Part shown: positions 1-8,929 of the stretch, piece by piece | Layout: each line of letters opens with the position of its first letter | How positions within the stretch are numbered: position 1 is the first letter of the stretch | Source of the DNA: Thermovenabulum gondwanense | GTDB lineage: Bacteria; Bacillota; Thermosediminibacteria; Thermosediminibacterales; Thermosediminibacteraceae | Direction of reading: 5' to 3' | Length of the DNA stretch: 64,000 nt | Assembly (NCBI RefSeq): GCF_001601575.1 | Contig: NZ_LOHZ01000043.1 | Coordinates: forward strand, 1-64,000 | Notes under the pieces: model-generated | Told to the model about the DNA's origin: nothing | The model's input: the letters and a program-made list of their open reading frames with translations, nothing else | Databases searched by the model: none | Program-made: the position numbers and the translations under genes

Positions 1-131
1 TTACAACCATTATATGGTAATATATGGAAATATTTTATGTTACAACAATTCATATAAAAAATTTTTTACCTTCATCTAATGGGAAGATGGTGAGTTTTTA
101 AAAAACCTAAAAATACTTGACGCGATCGCGG

Positions 132-156
132 AGTAGGAGGTAATTGCCCTCCTACT
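132..156. repeat. Inverted repeat upstream of the first gene
   Basis: Nine-base arms AGTAGGAGG and CCTCCTACT surround a 7-base loop. There is no T-run directly after either arm, so it may be a weak terminator of an upstream gene or a leader hairpin. A TTGACG box at 117-122 lies just upstream but has no convincing -10 partner. I see no gene in the first 201 bases. Confidence 0.4.
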
Positions 157-201
157 TCGTTTGTGATATTATAAATTATAAAAAAGGGGAAACTGTAAAA
201 G

Positions 202-1035
202 ATGGTATTTATTTGCTGTGCGTTTTACGCCGAAGCAAAACCTGTTATAGATTTTTACGGTTTGAAAAAAAATCATTATGCGTCAAAATTCGATATATAC
301 GAGGGTGAAAATATAATTTTAATTATTACCGGCATGGGAACGGTAATTACCTCCGCTGCGGTTTCACACCTTTTGACCCGTTATTCAGCGCAAAAAACCG
401 ATATAGCTCTTAATATAGGGATAGCCGGGGCGGTGAATCCTGATTACCGAAAAGGGGAGGCCGTTCTCTGCAATAAGGTAGTCAACACTTTTTCCGAAAG
501 GTGTTTCTACCCGGATATTCTGGTGAAGCATCCTTTTAAAGAAGGGACATTGCTTACATATCCCCGTCCCGTCAGGGGAAAGGAGAAGGTCTTTTATAAG
601 GGCGATCTGGTGGATATGGAAGGGGCGGGCTTTTTTGAAGCGGCTTCTTCTTTTTTATATGTTCATAACATCCAGTTAATAAAGGTGGTTTACGATTTTC
701 TGGATGACCTGAGTATTAATAAAGAAGAAATTTACGGGATAATCCGGGATAACCTTCAAGATATAGATTATTACATAAAGGCTTTGGTGGAAGCCAATGA
801 AATAATTAAAAATCCTCTATCCTATGAGGATGAGGAAATATTAAAAAAGATAGCCCAAAATTTAAAATTAACCTTTACAATGGAGCGGAGGCTCTACAAT
901 TTAGCATTGGCCTATAAAATTGTTAAAAAGGATAAGGATCTTGGTTTTTTAAAAGAATTCTTAAATATAAAACCAGATTCCAAGAGGGAAGTGAAATACT
1001 ACTTTGAGCTCATTAAAAAGCGGCTTTCGGTTTAG
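202..1035 (+). CDS. Nucleoside phosphorylase/MTA-SAH nucleosidase-like protein
   Basis: The first 150 residues follow the nucleoside phosphorylase/MTAN pattern. Glu11 sits in AFYAEAK, a glycine turn GMGTV lies at 44-48, NIGIAGA starts at 71, and the purine/ribose signature DMEG is at 138-141. The roughly 100 residues after that do not match the usual nucleosidase end and I cannot assign them. MTA/SAH nucleosidases release adenine from methylthioadenosine, S-adenosylhomocysteine or 5'-deoxyadenosine. The reading frame overlaps the start of the spore photoproduct lyase gene, so the two are translationally coupled; I infer a role in clearing 5'-deoxyadenosine or another nucleoside made around that radical SAM enzyme. 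The start is ATG behind AGGGGA with 11-base spacing. Family fairly sure, substrate unknown. Confidence 0.7.
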   Translation: MVFICCAFYAEAKPVIDFYGLKKNHYASKFDIYEGENIILIITGMGTVITSAAVSHLLTRYSAQKTDIALNIGIAGAVNPDYRKGEAVLCNKVVNTFSERCFYPDILVKHPFKEGTLLTYPRPVRGKEKVFYKGDLVDMEGAGFFEAASSFLYVHNIQLIKVVYDFLDDLSINKEEIYGIIRDNLQDIDYYIKALVEANEIIKNPLSYEDEEILKKIAQNLKLTFTMERRLYNLALAYKIVKKDKDLGFLKEFLNIKPDSKREVKYYFELIKKRLSV

Positions 1036-2020
1036 CCCGTTTTCTCATTTATATATAGAAGAAAAAGCCTTAGAGTATCCTATTACCCGGGAAATAACGT
1101 CCAAGTTTTTAAATTCTAATAAAGTTTTAATAGGTGATTACAGGGAGGTCTTTACAAGACCCCGGCAGAGCTTTAACCTTCAAAAAAAAGCAGTCAAACT
1201 CATCCTTGCGGTAAAAAAAGGCGAATTTCTCTTTAAAGCACCGGAAGTGTGTCATGATTTCGGTTTTAGTAATTTTTACTACACATCGCCCATATTAAAT
1301 TGCCCCTACAACTGCAGCTACTGCTTTTTAAAGGGCATGTATCCTTCTTCAAATTTAGTGATATTCGTTAATATTCAAGATTATTTGGAGGAAATCGAAA
1401 AACTGTGGGCGGAGAAGAAAAATCTATATATAGCATGCTCTTATGAGACGGATCTTTTAGCTATGGAACGAATCGTGCCGTATTCCCGGCGTTTTATAGA
1501 TTTTTGCCGGGGAAAAAAGGGTTTAATTATAGAAGTAAGGACAAAAAGCGCAAACATTGACGCTATAAAGGATGTATTGCCGGCGGAAAATGCCGTACTT
1601 TCCTGGACAATATCCACTCCTTTTATTGCCGAAACTTATGAAAAAAATGCACCCGGTATAGAAAAAAGGGTAATGGCGATGAAAAAGGCGCAAGAGCTGG
1701 GTTTCAGGGTAAGGCTTTGCTTTGACCCGTTAATATATTACAAAGGGTTTGAGGAGGAATTTTATAAACTTATAGAGTACATCTTTGATAATATAGATAA
1801 ATCTAAGGTAATGGATGCAGGTATCGGGGTATTCCGCATACCGAAGGAATATATGAAAAATATAAGGTCTTGTGGAATCTATGACGAAATCTTTTATTTT
1901 TATTACGAAGAAGGAAAAAAGGTGTTTTCCGTAGAAAAAAGTATAAAAGAAAAAATGGTTAACATTGCAGTACGCGAGTTATCAAAGTTTTTACCGCAGG
2001 AAAAAATTTTTTATTTATAG
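1004..2020 (+). CDS. splB: Spore photoproduct lyase (radical SAM)
   Basis: Spore photoproduct lyase directly reverses the 5-thyminyl-5,6-dihydrothymine lesion made by UV in spore DNA, using SAM and a [4Fe-4S] cluster during germination. Cys100, Cys104 and Cys107 form the radical SAM CxxxCxxC motif in the sequence CPYNCSYCFLKG. Cys145 in IACSYETD lines up with the conserved hydrogen-donor cysteine (Cys141 in Bacillus subtilis). The early stretch YIEEKALEYP matches the N terminus of known SplB proteins, which supports the TTG start inside the upstream gene; no better start exists. At 338 residues the length is normal for the family. The gene implies a spore-forming lineage. Confidence 0.92.
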   Translation: MSSLKSGFRFSPFSHLYIEEKALEYPITREITSKFLNSNKVLIGDYREVFTRPRQSFNLQKKAVKLILAVKKGEFLFKAPEVCHDFGFSNFYYTSPILNCPYNCSYCFLKGMYPSSNLVIFVNIQDYLEEIEKLWAEKKNLYIACSYETDLLAMERIVPYSRRFIDFCRGKKGLIIEVRTKSANIDAIKDVLPAENAVLSWTISTPFIAETYEKNAPGIEKRVMAMKKAQELGFRVRLCFDPLIYYKGFEEEFYKLIEYIFDNIDKSKVMDAGIGVFRIPKEYMKNIRSCGIYDEIFYFYYEEGKKVFSVEKSIKEKMVNIAVRELSKFLPQEKIFYL

Positions 2021-2032
2021 GGAAGGGATTTT

Positions 2033-4666
2033 ATGGGTAAACTTCTTTTAATAGATGGAAACAGCTTGATGCACCGGGCGTATTACGCCATTCCGACCCT
2101 TACGACTTCAAAAGGGGTTCCCACCAATGCCGTGTACGGGTTTACCAACATGCTTTTTAGGCTGTTAAAAGAGGAAAAGCCGGATTTTATAGCAGTGGCT
2201 TTTGATAAAAAGGCTCCCACCTTTAGACATTTAGAATTTGAAGAGTATAAGGCGACAAGAGCAAAAGCGCCGGAGGAGCTTTTAGGACAGTTTTCTATTT
2301 TAAAAGAAATTTTATCGGCCATGAACATAAAATTCCTGGAAATAGAGGGTTTTGAAGCGGATGACGTGCTGGGGACTCTTTCAAAAAAAGCTGAAGAGGA
2401 AGGACTTTTTACTTTGATAGTTACCGGTGATAAGGACGCCCTTCAATTATTAAGCGAAAAAACCCATGTTATGCTTACTAAGAAGGGCATTACGGAAATG
2501 GAAGTATATGACCCGGAAAAGTTTGTAAACAAATACGAATTCAGCCCGCAATTTTTGCCCGATATGAAAGGTCTTATGGGAGATGCGTCGGATAATATCC
2601 CGGGAGTGCCCGGTGTGGGTGAAAAGACAGCCATTAAGCTTCTGAAAGAATATCAAAATCTGGAAAATCTTTATAATGCGCTTTCGGCCCAGGGAGATGA
2701 ACGGGTTAAGGGAAAGTTGAAGGATAACCTGTTAGCCTATAAGGAGCAGGCTCTAAAGTCAAAGCGTTTGGCTACAATTATTCGAGATATTCCGTTAAAT
2801 TTAGATTTCAACGAGTTAAAAATAAAGGTGCCGGACAGGGAAAAACTTATAAATCTTTTCAGGGAACTGGAATTTAACACACTGATAAAAAGATTGGCGG
2901 AATCTGCCGACGTCTCCGGGGAAAGGAAACAGGCAGAGAAGGTTTTACAAATAGAAGAGGTCTACAAAGAAGAAGGAAATGAACAGCGGGATGAAATAGC
3001 CTATGGGATAAAAGACATAGAGGACTTATACCGATTGAAAGAAGATGCAAAAAGCGCCGGGGTTCTCTCCTTGTTTTTAACTCCCGAAAGGGTGCTTTTT
3101 TCCGAAGGGAGAAAGGTTTTTTCCCTGGGAAATTCTTTCCTTCAAGAAGAGGATATAAAGAATTTATTGCGAGAGCTATTTCTCATGAACGGTATAAAAA
3201 AGATTGCCCACGATGGAAAGGGGTTAATACAGTTTTTTGCAAGGAATGGAATCGATTTTTCCTATGAGTTTGACACGATGATCGCCGCATATCTTTTAAA
3301 CTCTTCTCGAAATAGGTACGATTTGGAGACCGTTGCCTACGAATACTTAGGAGTGGAACTGAAGGATAAGCCTGATGAAGAAAAGTGCTTTACCTTGATA
3401 CCCTTAGAAGGGGTTCTTGAAGAGAGGATAAAAAATGATGGAATGGAAGGCCTGTTGTACTTCATAGAGCTTCCTATCTGCCATATACTGGCTGATATGG
3501 AAATGACCGGCTTTAAGGTGGACCGGGAAAAATTGAAAAAGCTCTCTGCGGAATTCGGAGAGAGGCTTATGGAATTGACCGGGGGAATTTATAAACTTGC
3601 CGGTACCTCTTTCAATATAAACTCTACTAAACAGCTGGGAGAAGTGCTTTTTGAAAAACTGCAGCTTCCCACCGTAAAGAAGAAAAAGACGGGTTATTCC
3701 ACCGATGCAGAAGTTCTGGAAAAGTTAAAAGGCGCACACCCGATAATTGAAAAACTTCTGGAATACCGGTTTTTGATGAAGATGAAATCCACTTACGCGG
3801 ATGGGCTTTTGAACCTGGTAGACAAGGTTACATCGCGAATTCACACCTCCTTCAACCAAACGATTACTGCTACCGGAAGGATTTCCAGCACTGAGCCCAA
3901 TCTCCAGAACATTCCTGTAAAAACCGATATCGGCAGGAAAATAAGAGGGGTATTTGTTGCCGATGGCCCCGATCATCTTTTATTGTCCGCCGATTATTCC
4001 CAGATTGAACTCAGGATCCTTGCTCATATGTCCGGGGATGAAAAACTGATAGAATCCTTTGTCAAAGGAGAGGATATACACGCTCGGACGGCCAGCGAGG
4101 TGTTTGGAATTCCGATAGAAAAGGTCACCCCCGAGATGAGAAACAGGGCAAAAGCGGTAAACTTCGGTATTATTTACGGGATCAGCGATTTTGGCCTTGC
4201 TCAGAACCTTAACATCCCCACAAAAGAGGCAAAGGAGTATATAGAAAATTATTTTAAGAGATATCCAAAGGTTAAGGAATTTATTGAAAATACGGTTAAA
4301 AAGGCGAGGGTTTCCGGATACGTAACCACCCTTTTTAACAGGAGGCGCTACCTTCCGGAAATAACGAGCAGGAACTTCAATCTAAGGTCTTTTGCCGAAA
4401 GGGCTGCGGTGAATTCTCCCATTCAGGGGACCGCTGCGGATATAATAAAACTCGCTATGGTTAAGATTTACAGGGAATTGAAAAGAAGGGGTTATAAAAC
4501 CAAACTGTTGCTTCAAATACACGATGAATTGATTTTTGATGTACCTTTGGAGGAGCTGGATGCAGTAAAAAATTTGGTGAAATACCATATGGAAAAGGTG
4601 GTGGAGCTAAAGGTTCCTCTCATTGTGGATGTAAAGGAAGGTTATACCTGGGAGGAGCTAAAATAA
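2033..4666 (+). CDS. polA: DNA polymerase I
   Basis: Repair and Okazaki-fragment polymerase. The first roughly 290 residues are the 5'-3' exonuclease/FEN domain, including a helix-hairpin-helix in GVPGVGEKTA. The C-terminal half is the family A polymerase with motif A (SADYSQIELRILAHMSGD), motif B (RNRAKAVNFGIIYG) and motif C (QIHDELIFD). The central domain has the proofreading fold, but the Exo I acidic pair (DxE) is replaced by LSLFLTPE and Exo III is absent, so 3'-5' exonuclease activity is probably lost, as in Taq and Bst enzymes. The length of 877 residues is typical. It starts with ATG behind GGAAGGG and is closely followed by coaE. Confidence 0.97.
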   Translation: MGKLLLIDGNSLMHRAYYAIPTLTTSKGVPTNAVYGFTNMLFRLLKEEKPDFIAVAFDKKAPTFRHLEFEEYKATRAKAPEELLGQFSILKEILSAMNIKFLEIEGFEADDVLGTLSKKAEEEGLFTLIVTGDKDALQLLSEKTHVMLTKKGITEMEVYDPEKFVNKYEFSPQFLPDMKGLMGDASDNIPGVPGVGEKTAIKLLKEYQNLENLYNALSAQGDERVKGKLKDNLLAYKEQALKSKRLATIIRDIPLNLDFNELKIKVPDREKLINLFRELEFNTLIKRLAESADVSGERKQAEKVLQIEEVYKEEGNEQRDEIAYGIKDIEDLYRLKEDAKSAGVLSLFLTPERVLFSEGRKVFSLGNSFLQEEDIKNLLRELFLMNGIKKIAHDGKGLIQFFARNGIDFSYEFDTMIAAYLLNSSRNRYDLETVAYEYLGVELKDKPDEEKCFTLIPLEGVLEERIKNDGMEGLLYFIELPICHILADMEMTGFKVDREKLKKLSAEFGERLMELTGGIYKLAGTSFNINSTKQLGEVLFEKLQLPTVKKKKTGYSTDAEVLEKLKGAHPIIEKLLEYRFLMKMKSTYADGLLNLVDKVTSRIHTSFNQTITATGRISSTEPNLQNIPVKTDIGRKIRGVFVADGPDHLLLSADYSQIELRILAHMSGDEKLIESFVKGEDIHARTASEVFGIPIEKVTPEMRNRAKAVNFGIIYGISDFGLAQNLNIPTKEAKEYIENYFKRYPKVKEFIENTVKKARVSGYVTTLFNRRRYLPEITSRNFNLRSFAERAAVNSPIQGTAADIIKLAMVKIYRELKRRGYKTKLLLQIHDELIFDVPLEELDAVKNLVKYHMEKVVELKVPLIVDVKEGYTWEELK

Positions 4667-4684
4667 AAAAAGGGGGAGAGGGCT

Positions 4685-5290
4685 TTGAAGGTCATTGGTT
4701 TGACCGGGGGAATTGCCAGCGGTAAAAGCACCGTTTCCGGGATTTTGCGCGAAAAAGGGGCATATATAATAGATGCCGATGAGATATCAAAGGCCCTCGT
4801 TGAACCGGGAAAACCGGCTTATCTTGAGATAGTGAAGCATTTCGGGCAGGAAATCTTAAACGAGGACGGGAGCCTGCGGCGAAAAAAATTGGGTAGAATA
4901 GTTTTTGCAGACAAAGAAAAGCTGGCCCTGTTAAATAAAATAACCCATCCTAAGATAATAGAGGAAATAAAAAGGAGATTGGAGGAAGCCGCCAACAGGA
5001 ATGAAAATGTTGTGGTGATAGATGCGGCCCTTTTGATAGAGCTTGGGCTTTATAAAATGGTGGATGAGGTATGGCTGGTCACCATTGATGAAAAAACTCA
5101 GTTAGAAAGACTATTAAAGAGGGATAGCTTTTTGGAGGAAAAGGAGGCTAAGGACAGGATAAGGGCTCAGATGCCCCAGGAAGAAAAGGTAAAATATGCC
5201 ACCAGAATAATTAATAATTCGGGGGATTTTTCGCAACTTCTAAAACAGGTAGAGGATTATTGGAGGGAATTAGTTGAATCAAAAAATTAA
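4685..5290 (+). CDS. coaE: Dephospho-CoA kinase
   Basis: Catalyses the last step of coenzyme A synthesis, ATP-dependent 3'-phosphorylation of dephospho-CoA in the cytosol. The P-loop GGIASGKST lies at residues 8-16, followed by the conserved stretch [15 protein letters not shown] and the lid region RLLKRDSF. Length 201 is normal. The start is TTG behind GGGGGAGAGG. The polA-coaE order is common in Firmicutes, and the end overlaps the lytic transglycosylase gene by 17 bases. Confidence 0.95.
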   Translation: MKVIGLTGGIASGKSTVSGILREKGAYIIDADEISKALVEPGKPAYLEIVKHFGQEILNEDGSLRRKKLGRIVFADKEKLALLNKITHPKIIEEIKRRLEEAANRNENVVVIDAALLIELGLYKMVDEVWLVTIDEKTQLERLLKRDSFLEEKEAKDRIRAQMPQEEKVKYATRIINNSGDFSQLLKQVEDYWRELVESKN

Positions 5291-5831
5291 TAAGGTATTT
5301 ACTTTACTGGTAATCGCTTTAATCGTTGCGCTTTTTTTTAACCTTAACTGGTTTTTGAAGACCATTTACCCGTTAAAGTACGAGGATTATATAGTGAAAT
5401 ATTCGAAGGAGTACGGTTTAGACCCTTACCTTGTTGCTTCGGTAATAAAAATAGAAAGTAATTTCAATCCTTCTTCCATATCTAATAAAGGTGCAATTGG
5501 GCTTATGCAGATAATGCCTTCCACAGCGGTATGGGCTGCGGGAAAAATGGGTATCAGGGAAGAAAAAATTGACCTGATGGACCCGAAGACCAATATTATG
5601 ATCGGAACCTGGTATTTATCCGACCTTTTGAGGGAATTTAAAGGGGATCTTACCTTAGCTTTAGCGGCTTACAACGGAGGGAGGGGCAATGTAAGGGAAT
5701 GGGTGGATAGGGGATTGTTTGATGTAAAAAATAAAAAAGAAGAGGAAATACCCTTTGTGGAGACAAAATTTTTTGTAATGAAGGTAAAGAAAGCGTACTA
5801 TTGGTACAGAAAATTGTACAGATTAAAATAA
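5274..5831 (+). CDS. Membrane-anchored lytic transglycosylase (SLT domain)
   Basis: Cleaves the glycan strand of peptidoglycan. Residues 8-26 form one N-terminal membrane anchor, so the catalytic part faces the wall. The SLT core follows: catalytic Glu61 in KIESNFNP, then [13 protein letters not shown] and [10 protein letters not shown], all standard for family 1 lytic transglycosylases. The start is TTG (possibly read within the overlap with coaE). The polA-coaE-slt order suggests one operon with the next gene. Confidence 0.9.
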   Translation: MNQKINKVFTLLVIALIVALFFNLNWFLKTIYPLKYEDYIVKYSKEYGLDPYLVASVIKIESNFNPSSISNKGAIGLMQIMPSTAVWAAGKMGIREEKIDLMDPKTNIMIGTWYLSDLLREFKGDLTLALAAYNGGRGNVREWVDRGLFDVKNKKEEEIPFVETKFFVMKVKKAYYWYRKLYRLK

Positions 5832-5848
5832 ATTTTGGAGGTCATGAT

Positions 5849-6883
5849 ATGAAAGAAATAAAATCTTTGAAGGATGTAAAGGACTTTGAAATAAAAAAAG
5901 AAAGGCTCTTTTATTCGGCAACCCATGAAGAAATAAAATGCGGCGCCACTACCGATATTTATTTTATTAAGACAATGGAAATTTTGCGACACTTAGGGGT
6001 GGCAGGTAAAAGGGTGGTTGCCGAAGTTTTTGCAAGAAAAAGCGGTATTTTATGCGGACTCGAGGAGGTATTAAACCTTTTAAAAGATAAAAATATTGAA
6101 ATTTACGCTATTCCGGAAGGGGAAACCTTTAATCCAAAGGAGACAATATTGAGGATAATTGGGCCTTATGAGGAATTCGGCATATATGAAACGGCGCTTC
6201 TTGGGATCCTCGCCCAGTCCAGCGGCTGGGCCACGGCGGCAAGGGAATGCAGGGAAGCGGCGAAGGATAAGATGTTTATCTGTTTTGGTGCGCGGCACGT
6301 TCATCCCGCGGTGGCTCCGGTTATGGAAAGGGCTGCGATCGTGGGAGGCGCCAGCAATGCCAGTTGCATTCTTGCTGCGAAGATACTCGGAAGACAGCCA
6401 TCGGGAACCATTCCTCATGCTGCGATTCTTATCGCCGGGGATACGGTAACTGTAGCAAAAGCCTATGACGAGATCATGCCCCCTGATTCACCGAGGATAA
6501 TCCTGGTGGATACCTTCAAGGACGAAGCCGAGGAGGCTTTGAACGTCGCCGAGGCTCTCAAAGGTGCGCTGGAAGGGGTTAGGTTGGATACCCCCAGCGA
6601 AAGGGGAGGCGTAACAAAAGAGCTGGTAAATGAAGTGAGGCATAGATTAAACCAGAAGGGATACAAAAATGTAAAGATTTTCGTTTCTGGAGGTCTAACT
6701 CCCGATAAGATAAGGGAGCTTTCGGAAGCCGGAGCCGACGCCTTCGGAGTGGGAAGCTATATCTCCGGTGCCTCACCAATTGACATGACCATGGATATTA
6801 AGATGGTGGACGGAGTGCCCGTTGCAAAAAGAGGAAGGATTCCGGGATTAATCGATAACCCAAAACTTAAAAGGGTGAAATAA
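5849..6883 (+). CDS. Nicotinate phosphoribosyltransferase
   Basis: Salvages nicotinate to nicotinate mononucleotide using PRPP, feeding NAD synthesis. The 344-residue protein belongs to the short NAPRTase branch. Recognisable parts are the N-terminal YSATHEEIKCGATTDIYF, the central ARHVHPAVAPVMERAA, and the C-terminal TIM-barrel phosphate-binding motifs VSGGLTPDKIRELSEAGAD and GVGSYISG. I chose the ATG at 5849 because GGAGG lies 7 bases before it; an upstream in-frame TTG has no such site and only adds 16 unrelated residues. It converges on ndk with 3 bases between stops. Confidence 0.88.
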   Translation: MKEIKSLKDVKDFEIKKERLFYSATHEEIKCGATTDIYFIKTMEILRHLGVAGKRVVAEVFARKSGILCGLEEVLNLLKDKNIEIYAIPEGETFNPKETILRIIGPYEEFGIYETALLGILAQSSGWATAARECREAAKDKMFICFGARHVHPAVAPVMERAAIVGGASNASCILAAKILGRQPSGTIPHAAILIAGDTVTVAKAYDEIMPPDSPRIILVDTFKDEAEEALNVAEALKGALEGVRLDTPSERGGVTKELVNEVRHRLNQKGYKNVKIFVSGGLTPDKIRELSEAGADAFGVGSYISGASPIDMTMDIKMVDGVPVAKRGRIPGLIDNPKLKRVK

Positions 6884-6886
6884 ATC

Positions 6887-7297
6887 TTAAAAAGAAAGTT
6901 CCGGAAACCACAGGGCAATTTCCCTTCGGGCACTTTCGCTGCTGTCCGATGCATGGACTAAGTTTTCCTGAGTGGTAAGGGCATAATCACCCCTTATGGT
7001 ACCCGGAAGGGCATCTTCAGCCTTAGTAGCACCGTTTAAAAGCCGGACCAGCTTTATTGCATTGGGCCCTTCTAAGATCATCGCTACTACTGGGCCCGAG
7101 GTGATAAAGTTTACGAGCTCCCGGTAAAAGGGTTTATCCCGGTGCTCTTCATAGTGTTTTTCAGCCAGGTCTTCGGTCACCTGAAGCATTTTCAAAGCGA
7201 GGATTTTTAAGCCTTTTTGTTCATACCTTTTAATTATGCTTCCCACGAGGCCTCGCTTTACCGCATCGGGCTTTAACATTACGAAGGTCTTTTCCAT
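6887..7297 (-). CDS. ndk: Nucleoside diphosphate kinase
   Basis: Balances NTP pools by phosphate transfer through a phosphohistidine. The catalytic His is in NLVHASDS, preceded by the conserved PGTIRGDYA; the N terminus [19 protein letters not shown] is diagnostic. Length 136 is typical. It starts with ATG behind AAGGAGG and is transcribed opposite to its neighbours, diverging from the phosphoribosyltransferase gene across a 100-base AT-rich promoter region. Confidence 0.97.
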   Translation of the reverse strand: MEKTFVMLKPDAVKRGLVGSIIKRYEQKGLKILALKMLQVTEDLAEKHYEEHRDKPFYRELVNFITSGPVVAMILEGPNAIKLVRLLNGATKAEDALPGTIRGDYALTTQENLVHASDSSESARREIALWFPELSF

Positions 7298-7396
7298 AAA
7301 ATATTCCTCCTTCTTTTGGATACAATTTAGTGAAATAATGTATAAAAATTATTTTATAAAAGATTTTACAATTTATCAAGGAAGAAGGGAACATAA

Positions 7397-8035
7397 GTGC
7401 TGAAGGACAGAATTGACGCAGGGAAAAGACTGGCAAAACTGCTTTCCCATTATAAAAAGGACGAAAAGGCTGTTATTTTTGCTATTCCCCGGGGCGGGGT
7501 AGTAGTAGGTGGCGTACTGGCAGAGGAGCTTTCTCTTCCCCTTGATGTGGTTGTCACCAAGAAAATAGGAGCTCCCTTCAATGAGGAATTTGCGGTGGGT
7601 GCTGTGGCTCCCGATGGAACGCTTTTTGTTTACGAAGAAGCAGTAAACAGATATGGCATAAAGAGGCCTTATCTGGAAAATGAAGCAAAACTGAAACTGG
7701 AAAAGATAAAGGAAAATTTGATTAAGTTTCGTGGGCAGGAGTATTACGATTCCTTAGAAGGCAAAAAAGTAATTTTGGTGGATGACGGTATAGCCACGGG
7801 TTTTACGGTAAAGGCTGCGGTAGAATTTTTGAAAAAATTAAAAGCAGAGAAAATAATAATAGCCGTTCCGGTAATTGCTCCCGATTCCGTGAAGGAATTT
7901 AAAGGGATTTGTCATGAACTTTATTATATTTATTCTGAAGAACCCTTTTATGCAGTAGGCCAGTTTTATGAAGATTTTTCTCAGGTGGAGGATGAAGAAG
8001 TAATAAATATTTTAAAAAATACGGAAAAGAGGTAA
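7397..8035 (+). CDS. Phosphoribosyltransferase-domain protein
   Basis: A type I phosphoribosyltransferase fold. Residues near the N terminus (AIPRGGVVVGGVLAEEL) form the dinucleotide-like loop, and VILVDDGIATGFTVKAA is the PRPP-binding signature. It belongs to the widespread family of predicted phosphoribosyltransferases whose substrate base is not known. The start is GTG behind GAAGGGA. It sits just ahead of uppP with a 4-base gap, so the two are probably cotranscribed, but no shared function is obvious. Confidence 0.8.
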   Translation: MLKDRIDAGKRLAKLLSHYKKDEKAVIFAIPRGGVVVGGVLAEELSLPLDVVVTKKIGAPFNEEFAVGAVAPDGTLFVYEEAVNRYGIKRPYLENEAKLKLEKIKENLIKFRGQEYYDSLEGKKVILVDDGIATGFTVKAAVEFLKKLKAEKIIIAVPVIAPDSVKEFKGICHELYYIYSEEPFYAVGQFYEDFSQVEDEEVINILKNTEKR

Positions 8036-8039
8036 GGAC

Positions 8040-8849
8040 ATGCCGCTGATAATTAAAGCAATAATAATGGGTATTGTGGAAGGGTTGACGGAGTTTTTAC
8101 CCGTATCTTCCACAGGCCATCTTATTATCGCCGGGGATTTTTTGGGTTTCAAAGGTTCGAGATTTAACATCACCTTTGAAATAGTAATACAGTTAGGGGC
8201 GATTTTAGCAGTAATTTTTTATTACCGGAAAAAAATTTATAATTCCCTTTTGAACTTGGCCCCGGGCAGGAGCGGTTTTCGCCTGTGGTCTAATATTTTT
8301 ATAGCTTTTATCCCTTCTGCACTGCTGGGGGTGTTTTTAAACGATTACATCGAGACCTATCTTTTTTCCTCCTTTACCGTAGCTATCGCACTGGTAGTTG
8401 GTGGAGTCCTTATGATACTTACGGAGAATGCTTTCGGGAGGTACGGGTTAAATGAGATAGAAAAAGCCGGTTTCGGGCAGTCGCTTTTAATAGGGATAGC
8501 TCAATGCCTTGCCCTTTTTCCGGGCATGTCCCGTTCCGCATCTACCATCATGGGCGGCCTTGCAGCGGGATTTTCATTAAAAGGTGCGGCGGAGTTTTCC
8601 TTTTTCCTGGCAATACCCACGATGATTGCTGCATCTTTATTTTCACTGCTGAAAGGGATAGGCGCCATGGGTGTATTAGAATGGCAGGCGCTCGGGGCGG
8701 GATTTATAGTATCCTTTATTGTTGCTCTAATAGCTATAGATAAATTCCTTTCATACGTGTCTAACCGCTCTCTTAAACCCTTTGCTTATTACAGGATAGT
8801 ATTTGGGATTTTAATACTTTTTCTGGTTTTGAGCGGTTATCTAAAGTAA
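8040..8849 (+). CDS. uppP: Undecaprenyl-diphosphatase
   Basis: Recycles the C55 lipid carrier for cell wall synthesis by removing a phosphate from undecaprenyl diphosphate; an integral membrane enzyme. The two family motifs are present: EGLTEFLPVSSTGHLI near residue 15 with the catalytic glutamates, and PGMSRSASTIMGGL around residue 162. About eight hydrophobic segments and 269 residues match BacA/UppP. A strong terminator follows. Confidence 0.96.
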   Translation: MPLIIKAIIMGIVEGLTEFLPVSSTGHLIIAGDFLGFKGSRFNITFEIVIQLGAILAVIFYYRKKIYNSLLNLAPGRSGFRLWSNIFIAFIPSALLGVFLNDYIETYLFSSFTVAIALVVGGVLMILTENAFGRYGLNEIEKAGFGQSLLIGIAQCLALFPGMSRSASTIMGGLAAGFSLKGAAEFSFFLAIPTMIAASLFSLLKGIGAMGVLEWQALGAGFIVSFIVALIAIDKFLSYVSNRSLKPFAYYRIVFGILILFLVLSGYLK

Positions 8850-8862
8850 AAAAATAAATAAC

Positions 8863-8905
8863 ACCCTCTATGGTAGAAATTAGGCTATTATAGAGGGTTT
8901 TTTTT
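8863..8905 (+). terminator. Rho-independent terminator after uppP
   Basis: Perfect 9-base arms ACCCTCTAT and ATAGAGGGT with an 18-base loop are followed directly by eight T. It separates the housekeeping block from the LytS-type kinase gene. Confidence 0.9.
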
Positions 8906-8929
8906 GAAAAAAGAAAAAGGTGGTAATAA

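Noticed and set aside
121-130. CGCGATCGCG palindrome resembling the cyanobacterial HIP1 repeat
   Set aside because: A single copy in an otherwise clear Firmicute context; most likely chance.
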